Source of the DNA: Catenulisporales bacterium | GTDB taxonomy: Bacteria > Actinomycetota > Actinomycetes > Streptomycetales > Catenulisporaceae | DNA length: 37,564 bases | NCBI GenBank assembly: GCA_019510485.1 | Contig: JAEKKI010000100.1 | Span: 1 to 37,564, forward strand | Reading direction: 5' to 3' | Shown: positions 24,865 to 32,854 of the stretch, one piece after another | Numbering within the stretch: the first letter of the stretch is position 1 | How the letters are laid out: the number at the start of each line of letters is the position of its first letter | The notes under the pieces: model-generated | Seen by the model: the letters and a program-made list of their open reading frames with translations, nothing else | What the model was told of the DNA's origin: nothing | Databases searched by the model: none | Made by a program: the position numbers and the translations under genes

Positions 24865-27800
24865 TGGGACCAGGGCGCCTCGACGAACGCAGCACGGATC
24901 GCTACGGCGATCGTGCCGGCGACCGCGGATCCCATGCCAGACGCGGCGGACCCGGCGAACGCGGGGTGCCACCGAACGGCTACCCCCCGCGTTCGCGCTC
25001 GTCGTCTCCCGGCGATTACGACTACTGGGAGGACGAGCGCGACGCCGGCTATGACCGGCATGACGTCGAGGCGACCTTCTCCGAGATGGAGAAGGAGCTC
25101 GAAAAGCTCCGCTCGGCCCGGGACGAGGCCGTCACCGACACCGAGGACCTGCGCTACCAGATCGAGGTCCTGCGCTCGAAGCTGCACGAGCAGCGCCGCA
25201 TCGCCGCGCAGCCGCGCTTCGACAACATCTCCGGGCAGGTGGAGCAGATGCTCCGCAACGCCCAGATCCAGGCCGACCAGGTCCGCGCCGCCGCCGAGCG
25301 GGAGCTGCGCGAGTCCCGGGCCAAGACGGCCCGGCTGCTGGAGGAGGCCGCGCACCGCTCCGCGGAGCTGGAAGCCGAGTGGCACACCGAGGTCGGCAAC
25401 CGCCGGCAGTCGCTGGACCGGGAGCTGACCGAGAAGCGGCAGCAGGCCGAGGCCCAGGTCAACGAGATGGCCGCGTGGGCGGAGAAGGTCCGCGCGGACA
25501 CCGAGGCGCACCGCGGCCGGATCATCGAGGCGGCCCGGGCCGAGGTCGAGGCCGGCCGCGACCGGATAGCGATGGAGACCGCGCAGGCCATCGAGCACGT
25601 CCGCATGGAGACCGAGAACATGCGGACCGCGGCGCGCGCCGAGGCCGAGAAGACCCGCGAGGCCGCGAACCTGGAGGCCGACCGGGTGCTGGCGGCCGCC
25701 GGCGGCCAGGCGCAGCAGGCGCAGGAGCACGCCGCGCAGATCCGGGCCACCGCCAAGGCCGAGGCCGAGAACGCGCTGAACGCCGCGCGCGCCGAGGCCT
25801 CCCGGATGCTGATGGAGGCCGGCGCCCAGGCCGAGCGGACCCGCGCCGAGAGCAGCGCCGAGGCGATGCGGGTGCGCGGCGAGGCGGACGCGGCCGCGCA
25901 GCAGGCGCGGGCCGAGGCCGCGAACGACGCCGCGCGGGTGCGCACCGAGGCCCGGATGGAGGCCGACCAGCTCACCGGCAACGCCGCACGGACCCTGGCC
26001 GATGCCGAGGAGCAGGCCGCCGCGCGCCTGGAGGCGGCCGCCCGCACCGTCGAGGATCTCATCGCCAAGGGCCGCGCCGACGCCGACGCCACCCGGCGGG
26101 CCGCCGAGGAGGACGTGGCGCCGCTGCGCGGGCAGATCGAGGCCCTGCACGCGCAGGCCGACGAACTGCACGCGGCGGCGCAGCTGGCACACGAGGACGC
26201 GCACACCGCGGCCGAGCAGTTGCGCGCCGACACCGAGGCCGGCGTCGAGGCGCTGCGCACCGCCGCGCGCGAGGAGATCGGGCGGATGCGCGATAAGGCG
26301 CAGGCCCGGATCGACGAGCTCCAGGAGCGGACCGAGGCCGAGACGGCACAGATCCGCGCGGACGCGGACGCGTACTCGCAGAACACCCGCGGCGAGGCCG
26401 ACACCTACGCCACCGCGACCCGGACCGAGGCCGACAGCTACTCCGCGACCACCCGCGCCGAGGCCGAGAAGCTGCGCGCCGACAGCGACGACTACGCGCG
26501 CACGGTACGGCAGGAAACTGATTCCTACGCCGCGCACACCCGCGCCGAGGTCGACGCCGAGACCGGCAAGGTGCGCGCGGACGCCGACAGCTACTCCCAG
26601 CAGATGCGGCAGTCGGCCGACCAGTACTCGGCCCAGGTCCGCGGGGACGCGGAGAACTTCGCGCACTCGGCGCGCGCCGAGGCCGAGGCGTACGCGGCGA
26701 AGACGAAGGCGGATGCCGAGCGCGCCGGGGAGCTAACGCGCGCGGACGCCGACGCCTACGCGGGCAAGGTCAAGGCCGACGCCGACACGTTCGCGGCCAG
26801 GACCTCCGCCGAGGCCGAGCGCGCCGGCGAGGCCGTCCGCGCCGACGCCGACCGGTACGCGGACGCCACCCGCGCGGACGCCGAGGGCTACGCGGCGAGC
26901 ATGAAGGCCGAAGCCGAGCGCGCGAGCCAGGCCACCCGGACCGCGGCGGACGATTACGCGAACGCCAGCCGGGCCGAAGCGGAGTCGTACGCGGCGAAGA
27001 CGAAGGAAGACGCCGACCGCGCCGGCCAGCTCACCCGCGCCGAGGCCGACTCCTACGCCGCCCAGACCAAGCAGGCGGCCGAGCAGGCCGCGGCCCAGAC
27101 CGTCGAGGCCGCCGAGCGCGAGGCCCGGCGGATCGGCGAGGAGGCCGAGCGCTACGCCGCCGGGGTCCGGGCCGAGGTGGCCGGGATCGTCGACGAGGCG
27201 CAGAGCGCCGCCGACCGGCAGATCGCCGAGGCCGAGCGGATCCGCAGCGAGGCCGAGACCGCCGCGGCGATGCTGGGTGTGGAAGCCGCCGAGGAGTCGG
27301 CGACGGTCCGCTCCGAGGCCCGCCGGGACGCCTCGGCGATGCGCGCCGAGGCCGAGGCGGCGCTGGCCGAGGCGCGGACCAAGAGCGAGACGATGGTCAC
27401 CGCGGCCAAGTCCGAGTCCGAGCGCATCCACCACGAGGCGGCGGAGGCCGCCGAGGCCGCGCGGCTGGACGCCGACCGGATCCGGGCCGAGGCGCGCGAG
27501 GAGGTCGGCCGCAAGCTGGAGACCGCCGGCCGGGACGCGGACAAGCTGATCGCGGTGGCGCGGCAGGAGGCTGCGAAGCTGCGCGCCGGTTCCGAGGCCG
27601 AGGCGGACCGGCTGCTGGCCTCGGCCCGCGAGGAGGCGCAGCGGGTCACCACCGCGGCGCAGGAGGACGCCGAGCGGGCCACCTCCGCGGCGCGTGCGGA
27701 CGTGGAACGGATACGGCGTACCGCCGACGGCGTGCTGGAAGCGGCCGACGAGAAGGCGCGCCAGACCCGCGAACAGGCCAGCACCGAGGCCGAGGAAGCC

Positions 27801-28040
27801 GTCACCGTCGCGCGCAAGCAGGCTGCTGAGACCGTCGCCGAGGCCCGGGAGCTGGCCGAGCAGCTGGTGGCCAAGGCCACCGAGGAGACCGAGCGGCTGC
27901 GGGCCGAGGCCAAGCGCGAGGTCGAGGAGATCGAGGTGCGCAAACAGGAGATCAAGGCCGAGATGGCGCGCGTGCACGGGGTGCTGGACGCCCTGGCGAC
28001 CTCGGTATCAGTCCCGGTCGGACCGCCGTCCGGGGATTGA
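24864..28040 (+). CDS. scy: Scy-like polar-growth coiled-coil scaffold
   Basis: 1058 residues from ATG 24864. Residues 1-65 are a polar, disordered tail. From about 67 the protein is nearly all alpha-helical coiled coil, very rich in Ala, Glu, Arg and Gln. The segment around 75-115 (LEKLRSARDEAV, YQIEVLRSKLHEQRR) and QVEQMLRNAQIQADQVRAAA match the conserved start of Streptomyces Scy. Scy organises the hyphal-tip polarisome with DivIVA and FilP and helps set tip number and septation. It is shorter than S. coelicolor Scy (about 1300 residues as I recall). Residues 498-746 are a regular 11-residue repeat, listed separately. The coiled coil ends near 1040 (EIEVRKQEIKAEMARVHGVL). filP follows on the same strand, as in Streptomyces. 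Confidence 0.9.
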   Translation: MGPGRLDERSTDRYGDRAGDRGSHARRGGPGERGVPPNGYPPRSRSSSPGDYDYWEDERDAGYDRHDVEATFSEMEKELEKLRSARDEAVTDTEDLRYQIEVLRSKLHEQRRIAAQPRFDNISGQVEQMLRNAQIQADQVRAAAERELRESRAKTARLLEEAAHRSAELEAEWHTEVGNRRQSLDRELTEKRQQAEAQVNEMAAWAEKVRADTEAHRGRIIEAARAEVEAGRDRIAMETAQAIEHVRMETENMRTAARAEAEKTREAANLEADRVLAAAGGQAQQAQEHAAQIRATAKAEAENALNAARAEASRMLMEAGAQAERTRAESSAEAMRVRGEADAAAQQARAEAANDAARVRTEARMEADQLTGNAARTLADAEEQAAARLEAAARTVEDLIAKGRADADATRRAAEEDVAPLRGQIEALHAQADELHAAAQLAHEDAHTAAEQLRADTEAGVEALRTAAREEIGRMRDKAQARIDELQERTEAETAQIRADADAYSQNTRGEADTYATATRTEADSYSATTRAEAEKLRADSDDYARTVRQETDSYAAHTRAEVDAETGKVRADADSYSQQMRQSADQYSAQVRGDAENFAHSARAEAEAYAAKTKADAERAGELTRADADAYAGKVKADADTFAARTSAEAERAGEAVRADADRYADATRADAEGYAASMKAEAERASQATRTAADDYANASRAEAESYAAKTKEDADRAGQLTRAEADSYAAQTKQAAEQAAAQTVEAAEREARRIGEEAERYAAGVRAEVAGIVDEAQSAADRQIAEAERIRSEAETAAAMLGVEAAEESATVRSEARRDASAMRAEAEAALAEARTKSETMVTAAKSESERIHHEAAEAAEAARLDADRIRAEAREEVGRKLETAGRDADKLIAVARQEAAKLRAGSEAEADRLLASAREEAQRVTTAAQEDAERATSAARADVERIRRTADGVLEAADEKARQTREQASTEAEEAVTVARKQAAETVAEARELAEQLVAKATEETERLRAEAKREVEEIEVRKQEIKAEMARVHGVLDALATSVSVPVGPPSGD
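26355..27101 (+). repeat. 22 hendecad (11-residue) repeats inside Scy
   Basis: Residues 498-746 divide into 22 units of 11 residues plus one 7-residue unit (RAEAEKL). The consensus is R-A-x-A-[DE]-x-[YA]-A-x-x-[TV], for example RADADAYAGKV, KADADTFAART, SAEAERAGEAV, RADADRYADAT, with Tyr/Phe often at position 7. Each unit is 33 nt. Hendecads give an almost straight or right-handed coil rather than the left-handed heptad coil. Confidence 0.85.
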
Positions 28041-28166
28041 CGGAGGTCTGATCTTGAGCCACCCGCTAGGGCGGAGTCCGCTGGGGCCGGTCTCACGAAT
28101 CGGCCACAGCCGGTCGAACCGCGGCCGGATTCGTGCCAGGATTCCCCTACACCACCTTGTCCCCGT

Positions 28167-28199
28167 CCCACCCGCGGTCCGGTCCTGCGGACCGGTGGG
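28167..28199 (+). terminator. Terminator hairpin after scy
   Basis: CCCAC and CGGTCCG arms pair with CGGACCG and GTGGG around a GTCCTG loop, with a 3-nt bulge on the left side. A second GC-rich hairpin (GGGCCCC...GGGGCCC, 28197-28222) follows. The 28041-28302 gap holds only these and the filP promoter. Confidence 0.6.
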
Positions 28200-28223
28200 C
28201 CCCGGGGCGGGGCAGGGGCCCAT

Positions 28224-28252
28224 TAACCTTCACCGCCACCACTTGTAGATTG
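28224..28252 (+). promoter_or_regulatory. Sigma70-type promoter of filP
   Basis: TTAACC (28224-28229), 17-bp spacer, TAGATT (28247-28252), about 50 bp before ATG 28303. It lies after the scy hairpins, so filP can be transcribed separately. Confidence 0.55.
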
Positions 28253-28302
28253 TTCACTCACCCCCCGGCCCGTTCGGGCCAGTGAATCGCGACAGGGATC
28301 TC

Positions 28303-29256
28303 ATGAGCGACATGCATTCGCCGCACGGCTTCGAGCAAGTGCGCCGCGGGTACGACCCGGTCCAGGTCAACGACCGAATCACCAAGCTGATCGCCGAGCG
28401 GGACGCCGCGCACTCGCGCTCGGCCTCGCTGGAGAAGCGCATCGAGGAGCTCCACCTGGAGAACCAGACGGTGCAGGCGCAGCTCGCCGACAGCGAGCCC
28501 AGCTACGCGGGTCTGGGTGCGCGGGTGGAGAAGATCCTGCGCCTGGCTGAGGAGGAGGCCAAGGACCTGCGCGAGGAGGCCCGCCGGGCCGCCGACGCGC
28601 ACCGCGAGCTGGCCGACCAGGCCGCGATGAAGGTCCGCACCGACGCCGAGCAGTACGCCAAGGACCGCAAGGCCAAGGCGGACGAAGAGGCGCTGCGCAT
28701 CGTCGACAAGGCCAAGGACGACGCCAACCAGGTCCGCGCCACCGCCGCCAAGGACGCGGCGACCAAGCGCGAAGAGGCCGAGGCGCTGTTCGAGGAGACC
28801 CGGGCCAAGGCCGCGGCCGCCGCCACGGACTTCGAGACCAAGCTGGCCAAGCGCCGCGAGCAGTCCGAGCGCGACCTGGCCGCCCGCCAGGCCAAGGCCG
28901 AGAAGCGGCTCGCCGAGATCGAGAACCGGGCCGAGCAGCTCCGCCTGGAGGCGGAGAAGATGCGCACCGACGCCGAGCGCCGGGCCCGCTCCACGATCGA
29001 GACCGCGCAGCGCCAGGCCGACGACATCATCGCCGACGCCCGCAGCAAGACCGACCGCATCCGCAGCGAGGCCGAGCGCGAGCTGGCCGCGCTGACCCAC
29101 CGCCGCGACAGCATCAACGCGCAGCTGCACAACGTGCGCGAGATGCTGGCCACGCTGACCGGCGGCGCGGTCAACGTGAACGCGCTGGCGGCGCTGGACC
29201 AGGCCGAGGACGAGCTGGAGAAGGACGACGAGGCCTCGATTCCGGCGCAGCGCTGA
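28303..29256 (+). CDS. filP: FilP intermediate-filament-like cytoskeletal protein
   Basis: 317 residues from ATG 28303, chosen over an in-frame ATG at 28282 because AGGG lies 5 nt upstream and homologues start MSD. Residues 8-25 (HGFEQVRRGYDPVQVNDR) are the DivIVA-like N-terminal motif. Coiled coil occupies about 30-285, with long stretches nearly identical to remembered Streptomyces FilP: PSYAGLGARVEKILRLAEEE, KRREQSERDLAARQAKAEKR, and RRDSINAQLHNVREMLATLTG (about 265-285). The C-terminus is short, acidic and variable. FilP self-assembles into filaments and, recruited by DivIVA near hyphal tips, gives cells stiffness. It sits directly downstream of scy with its own promoter and terminator. 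Confidence 0.95.
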   Translation: MSDMHSPHGFEQVRRGYDPVQVNDRITKLIAERDAAHSRSASLEKRIEELHLENQTVQAQLADSEPSYAGLGARVEKILRLAEEEAKDLREEARRAADAHRELADQAAMKVRTDAEQYAKDRKAKADEEALRIVDKAKDDANQVRATAAKDAATKREEAEALFEETRAKAAAAATDFETKLAKRREQSERDLAARQAKAEKRLAEIENRAEQLRLEAEKMRTDAERRARSTIETAQRQADDIIADARSKTDRIRSEAERELAALTHRRDSINAQLHNVREMLATLTGGAVNVNALAALDQAEDELEKDDEASIPAQR

Positions 29257-29267
29257 GGCCTGACGCC

Positions 29268-29291
29268 GGCGCTGGCGCTGGCGCTGGCGCT
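29268..29291. repeat. (GGCGCT)4 microsatellite
   Basis: Four perfect copies of a hexanucleotide starting 12 nt after the filP stop, in non-coding DNA just before its terminator. Confidence 0.85.
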
Positions 29292-29315
29292 GAAGCGGAT
29301 TTGATGTCGCGAATT

Positions 29316-29346
29316 CGCCCCCGGACCCGTGGCGGTTCCGGGGGCG
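29316..29346 (+). terminator. Intrinsic terminator of filP
   Basis: A perfect 10-bp stem, CGCCCCCGGA with TCCGGGGGCG, around an 11-nt loop, then TTCGTGTGT. It lies about 60 nt after the filP stop. Confidence 0.75.
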
Positions 29347-29435
29347 TTCGTGTGTCCGCCACCGGCCGTCGGCGATCGCTTCGTCGTGACGGCCGGACGC
29401 CGAAGCGCCATCGGCCTCGGAACAGCCGCCTCAAC

Positions 29436-29447
29436 TACACTCGGCCC
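29436..29447 (+). promoter_or_regulatory. Leaderless-type -10 of the AI-2E transporter gene
   Basis: TACACT (29436-29441), CGGCCC, then ATG at 29448. There is no Shine-Dalgarno. Confidence 0.55.
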
Positions 29448-30626
29448 ATGACCGCCGACCAGGTGCCCGCCGATTCCGTCCGCCATGAGCAGGCGGCCAA
29501 ACCGGTGCTGACCCGGACGCCGCCGTTCGCGATCGGGCTGGTGGGCGGGTTCGGGGTGCTGGCCGCGTACTATCTGGGCCGGACGCTGACCAATGTGATC
29601 GACATCATCGTCATGATCACCATGGCGCTGGTGCTGGCGGCCGGGCTGAATCCGTTCGTGGAGATGCTCAGCGCGCGCGGCTTCCGGCGGCGGTGGGCGG
29701 TGGCGATGGTGGCGCTGGCGGCGCTGGTGCTGTTCGCCGGGTTCATCATCGTGATCGCCAAGCCGCTGACCCAGCAGACTTCGTCGCTGGTGCACAACGG
29801 CGTCCCGGACGGCCTGCGCAAGCTGCAGGAGAACTCCACGATCCAGCGGCTGGACAAGAAGTACCACCTCATCCAGAAGATCCAGGACTGGTTCACCACC
29901 GCGGACACCACCAAGACACTGGCCGGCGGGGCGTTCGGCTTCGGCAAGGCGGTGCTCACCAGTGTCTTCAAGGCGTTCACGATCCTGATGCTGACGGTGT
30001 ACTTCCTCGGGTCCCTGCCGAACATGATCTCCGGCGGGCTGCGGCTGGTGCCGCGCTCGCGGCGGGAGCGGGCCGCGGACCTGACCGACCGGGTGCTGAA
30101 CCGGGTCGGCGGTTACGTGTCCGGGGCGCTGGTGGTGTCCATGTGCGCGACGGTGGCCAGCTGGATCGCCATGGCGATCATGGGGATCAAGTTCGCGCTG
30201 CCGCTGGCGCTGCTGGTCGGTCTCACCGACCTGATCCCGATGATCGGGGCCACTTTCGGGGCGTTCGTGGCGTGCACGGTGATCCTGCTGCTGGACTCGC
30301 CGTTCAAGGCGGTCGCGGCGCTGATCTTCTTCGTGCTGTACCAGCAGCTGGAGAACTACCTGATCTATCCGCGCGTGATGAGCCGGACCGTCGACCTGCC
30401 GCCGGCCGTAGCGGTGATCGCGGCGCTGGCCGGCTACGCGCTGTTGGGCGTGAGCGGGGCGCTGCTGTTCATCCCGCTGACGGCCGGGCTGCTGGTGCTC
30501 GTCCGGCAGATCGTGCTGCCGGCGCAGGACCGGGATCCGGACGCGCCGGATCCGCTCGTCGTGCCGGGGCCGGCTGTCACGCCGGAGCCGGAAGGCGATA
30601 CTCCCGTCCAGCTCGATCCCGCATGA
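29448..30626 (+). CDS. AI-2E family transporter
   Basis: 392 residues from ATG 29448, supported by the -10 six bases upstream. About eight membrane helices in the AI-2E order: two N-terminal helices (about 25-70), one near 82-105, a large polar loop (about 106-170) with KLQENSTIQRLDKKYH, then helices through the conserved block LPLALLVGLTDLIPMIGATFGAFVA (read in part), LYQQLENYLIYPRVMSRTVD (family signature), and AGYALLGVSGALLFIPLTAG. The acidic/Pro-rich C-terminus is cytoplasmic. The family exports small molecules, ions or peptides; the substrate cannot be told here. The last 50 bp overlap the convergent DUF2087 gene. Confidence 0.9.
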   Translation: MTADQVPADSVRHEQAAKPVLTRTPPFAIGLVGGFGVLAAYYLGRTLTNVIDIIVMITMALVLAAGLNPFVEMLSARGFRRRWAVAMVALAALVLFAGFIIVIAKPLTQQTSSLVHNGVPDGLRKLQENSTIQRLDKKYHLIQKIQDWFTTADTTKTLAGGAFGFGKAVLTSVFKAFTILMLTVYFLGSLPNMISGGLRLVPRSRRERAADLTDRVLNRVGGYVSGALVVSMCATVASWIAMAIMGIKFALPLALLVGLTDLIPMIGATFGAFVACTVILLLDSPFKAVAALIFFVLYQQLENYLIYPRVMSRTVDLPPAVAVIAALAGYALLGVSGALLFIPLTAGLLVLVRQIVLPAQDRDPDAPDPLVVPGPAVTPEPEGDTPVQLDPA

Positions 30627-30921
30627 GGTGCTTGCTCTCGACCAGATAGCGGCGCAGCGCCACGTAGTCGTCGAAGACGCCCATCAGCGCCGCGTTGACC
30701 TCTTGCTCGGAGTAGGCCCGGCCGGGCTCGAAGGCGCGCGTGGCGATGTGCCTCAGGACCCGGTCGCGCAGGTCCTGGCTCCGGCCGCGCAGCGAGGGCA
30801 TCTGGACCAGGCGGCCGTGGCTGTAGAGCTGGATGATCTGCGGGTCGGTGCTCCCGGAACCGCGGTCGGCGCTCTGGCGCGGACCGGAGGATCGCGGCTG
30901 GGTTTCCTTTGCGGTATCCAT
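30577..30921 (-). CDS. DUF2087 small protein
   Basis: 114 residues from ATG 30921 with AGGA 7 nt upstream. The first 25 residues are polar and disordered. From about 28 it matches DUF2087: LVQMPSLRGRSQDLRDRVLRHIA, then RAYSEQEVNAALMGVFDDYV and LRRYLVESKHLMRDRAGREYR. These small domains look like a winged-helix nucleic-acid-binding fold and often sit at the end of regulators, but no function is established. It overlaps the 3' end of the AI-2E gene tail-to-tail by 50 bp and lies downstream of the hydrolase gene on the same strand (57 nt), so the two may be co-transcribed. Confidence 0.85.
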   Translation of the reverse strand: MDTAKETQPRSSGPRQSADRGSGSTDPQIIQLYSHGRLVQMPSLRGRSQDLRDRVLRHIATRAFEPGRAYSEQEVNAALMGVFDDYVALRRYLVESKHLMRDRAGREYRLPAPA

Positions 30922-30978
30922 GCTTCGATCCTGACCGGGCCGCCGCGCCCGGCCAACCGAATATCGGCTCCAGCGCGG

Positions 30979-31719
30979 CTACTCCGTGACCATCTCGTAC
31001 TCGCCGTCCCACGTCGTGGGCAGCGGATACGAGGCCGGATTCACCCGCTTGACGATCTCGTTGTGCACGCGCTGCACGTACTTCTCCCCGACCCACAGAT
31101 GCTTGGCGCCGTCCACGCCGATCACCTCGGCCTGCGGGATCCGCGCGAAACGCTCGCCCGCCTCGGCCGGCCGCAGGTAGTCGTCGAACTCCGGCACCAG
31201 CACCACGACCGGCTTACCCGTAGCGGCCCAGCGGTCCAGATCCTCGGGGCGCGAGTAGCGCAGCGGCGGGGACAGCAGGATCAGGCCGTCGATCGACGGA
31301 TCGTCGCCGTGCATCAAGGCCAGATCGGTGCCGAACGACCAGCCGACGAGCCAGCGGTTCGGCAGGTCTTCGAACTCGGCGAACTCGATCGCCGACTGCA
31401 CGTCGAACCGCTCCCCCACCGCGTTGTCGAACCCGCCCTCGCTCTGCCCGGCCGGGGACGCCGTGCCGCGGGTGTTGAAGCGCAGCACCGCGAGGTCCGC
31501 CAGCGCCGGGAGCCGCCACGCCGCCTTGCGGTAGACGTGGCTGTCCATGAAGCCGCCGTGGGTGGGCAGCGGATGCAGGGTGACCAGGGTTCCGGCCGGG
31601 GCCCGGCCGCCCGGCGGCAGCGCCAGCTCGCCGACCAGGCGCAGGCCGTCGGCGGTGGTCAGGGTCACCGGCCGGCGCTCGGCCGGCAGGATCATGGAGG
31701 CGCGGATCTCGGTGCTCAT
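30979..31719 (-). CDS. Alpha/beta hydrolase
   Basis: 246 residues from ATG 31719; GGAG lies close upstream, and TACCGT ends 8 nt before the ATG. Nucleophile elbow GWSFG with S128, probable acid D179/D180 (VPEFDDYLRP), and His H207 (DGAKHLWVGE). The oxyanion region is LVTLHPLPTHGGFMDSHVYR. The HP-P-HGG pattern and FNTRGTASPAG place it in the dienelactone-hydrolase/YbaK-like alpha/beta hydrolase group without a signal peptide. The substrate is unknown. It is divergent from the ABC transporter and followed by the DUF2087 gene. Confidence 0.88.
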   Translation of the reverse strand: MSTEIRASMILPAERRPVTLTTADGLRLVGELALPPGGRAPAGTLVTLHPLPTHGGFMDSHVYRKAAWRLPALADLAVLRFNTRGTASPAGQSEGGFDNAVGERFDVQSAIEFAEFEDLPNRWLVGWSFGTDLALMHGDDPSIDGLILLSPPLRYSRPEDLDRWAATGKPVVVLVPEFDDYLRPAEAGERFARIPQAEVIGVDGAKHLWVGEKYVQRVHNEIVKRVNPASYPLPTTWDGEYEMVTE

Positions 31720-31799
31720 CGAGCTCCACGGTACCCGGGGGCCCGAGTACCGGCAGAGCCGGGACCGGTGAGGTGAACCACTTTCTGACGGCTATTCAG

Positions 31800-31811
31800 T
31801 AAGCTGCTGAG
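31800..31811 (+). promoter_or_regulatory. Leaderless-type -10 upstream of the ABC operon
   Basis: TAAGCT (31800-31805), GCTGAG, then an ATG at 31812 that opens a 17-codon frame. It probably drives the ABC transporter operon. Confidence 0.45.
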
Positions 31812-31865
31812 ATGGAACCAGGAAGCCGGCTCCGTCTCCCGCTGTCGACATGGGGGTTGCCTTGA
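31812..31865 (+). CDS. Possible 17-residue leader peptide of the ABC operon
   Basis: ATG 31812 to TGA 31863-31865 encodes MEPGSRLRLPLSTWGLP. The ATG lies 6 nt after TAAGCT, so it could be the first codon of a leaderless transcript. Its stop shares bases with a TTG that is the likely ABC ATPase start (TTGA), giving possible translational coupling. Codon use lacks the usual third-position GC bias, so it may be chance. No regulatory peptide family is recognised. Confidence 0.3.
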   Translation: MEPGSRLRLPLSTWGLP

Positions 31866-32854
31866 TCGAAGTGCAGGACCTGTCCAAACGCTATGGGGAC
31901 ACGACCGCCGTCGATCACCTGACGTTCGCGGTCCAGCCCGGGCGCATCACCGGATTCCTGGGGCCCAACGGCGCCGGCAAGTCCACCACGATGCGCCTGA
32001 TCCTGGGCCTGGACCGGCCGAACTCGGGGACGGCGACCATCGACGGTGTGCCGTACGCGCGGTTGCGGGAGCCGCTGCGCAAGGTCGGGGCGCTGCTGGA
32101 GGCACGCGCCGTCCACACCGGCCGCTCGGCCTACCACCACCTGCGGTGCCTGGCCCAGAGCCAGGGGCTGCCGCGTACGCGGGTGGACGAGGTGCTGCGG
32201 CTGGTGGGGCTGACCGAGGTGGCGCGCAAGCGGGCCGGCGGCTTCTCCCTGGGCATGGGGCAGCGGCTGGGGATCGCCGCGGCGCTGCTCGGCGACCCGC
32301 ACGTGCTGATCCTGGACGAGCCGGTCAACGGGCTGGACCCGGAGGGCGTGCTGTGGATCAGGAACCTGATGAAGGCGCTGGCCGGCGCGGGCAAGACCAT
32401 CCTCGTCTCCAGCCACCTGATGAGCGAGATGGCTCAGACCGCTGACCATCTGGTGGTGATCGGGCGCGGGAAACTGATCGCGGACGAGTCGGTGGAGGAC
32501 TTCATCGCGCGGTCCTCGGAACGGTCGGTGCTGGTGCGAACGCCGCAGCCGGCGCAGCTGATCAAGGAGCTGGAGCGGGTCGATGCGGACGTCACCACCG
32601 CGGACGACGGGGCGCTGATCGTGCGCGGCATGGCGGCGGCGGAGATCGGTGAGAAGGCATCGGCGGCACGGGTGGTGCTGCATGAGCTGACGCCACAGCG
32701 TGCTTCCTTGGAGGAGGCTTTCATGGAGCTGACCCGGGAATCGGTCCAGTATCACGCGGACAGCGGGTTGTCGCCGGAGCAGCCGCCGATCGTGGGATCC
32801 GGGGCACTCGCCGCTCCCGCCGTTCCCGCGGCCGAGAGCGAGGTGGCCGAATGA
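31862..32854 (+). CDS. ABC transporter ATP-binding protein
   Basis: 330 residues from TTG 31862, preferred because GGGGG lies 5 nt upstream and homologues begin MIEV; ATG 31850 is the alternative (4 more residues, no ribosome site). Walker A GPNGAGKST (34-42), signature FSLGMGQRLG (about 128-137), Walker B VLILDEP (148-154) and H-loop SSHLMSEM (about 181-188). It has a CcmA/NodI/BcrA-type single ABC domain with a C-terminal regulatory domain and a Pro/Ala-rich tail. It is coupled by ATGA to the permease, forming a two-gene ABC-2 exporter. BcrA-like exporters often handle antibiotics or lipids; the substrate is unknown. Confidence 0.92.
   Translation: MIEVQDLSKRYGDTTAVDHLTFAVQPGRITGFLGPNGAGKSTTMRLILGLDRPNSGTATIDGVPYARLREPLRKVGALLEARAVHTGRSAYHHLRCLAQSQGLPRTRVDEVLRLVGLTEVARKRAGGFSLGMGQRLGIAAALLGDPHVLILDEPVNGLDPEGVLWIRNLMKALAGAGKTILVSSHLMSEMAQTADHLVVIGRGKLIADESVEDFIARSSERSVLVRTPQPAQLIKELERVDADVTTADDGALIVRGMAAAEIGEKASAARVVLHELTPQRASLEEAFMELTRESVQYHADSGLSPEQPPIVGSGALAAPAVPAAESEVAE

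Noticed and set aside
24864-28040. Scy repeats as a CRISPR or satellite array
   Set aside because: The periodicity is in the protein (11 residues). Units are diverged at DNA level and the frame is open throughout.
31850-31861. ATG 31850 as the ABC ATPase start
   Set aside because: It has no ribosome site. TTG 31862 has GGGGG 5 nt upstream and matches the usual MIEV start. The ATG remains possible.
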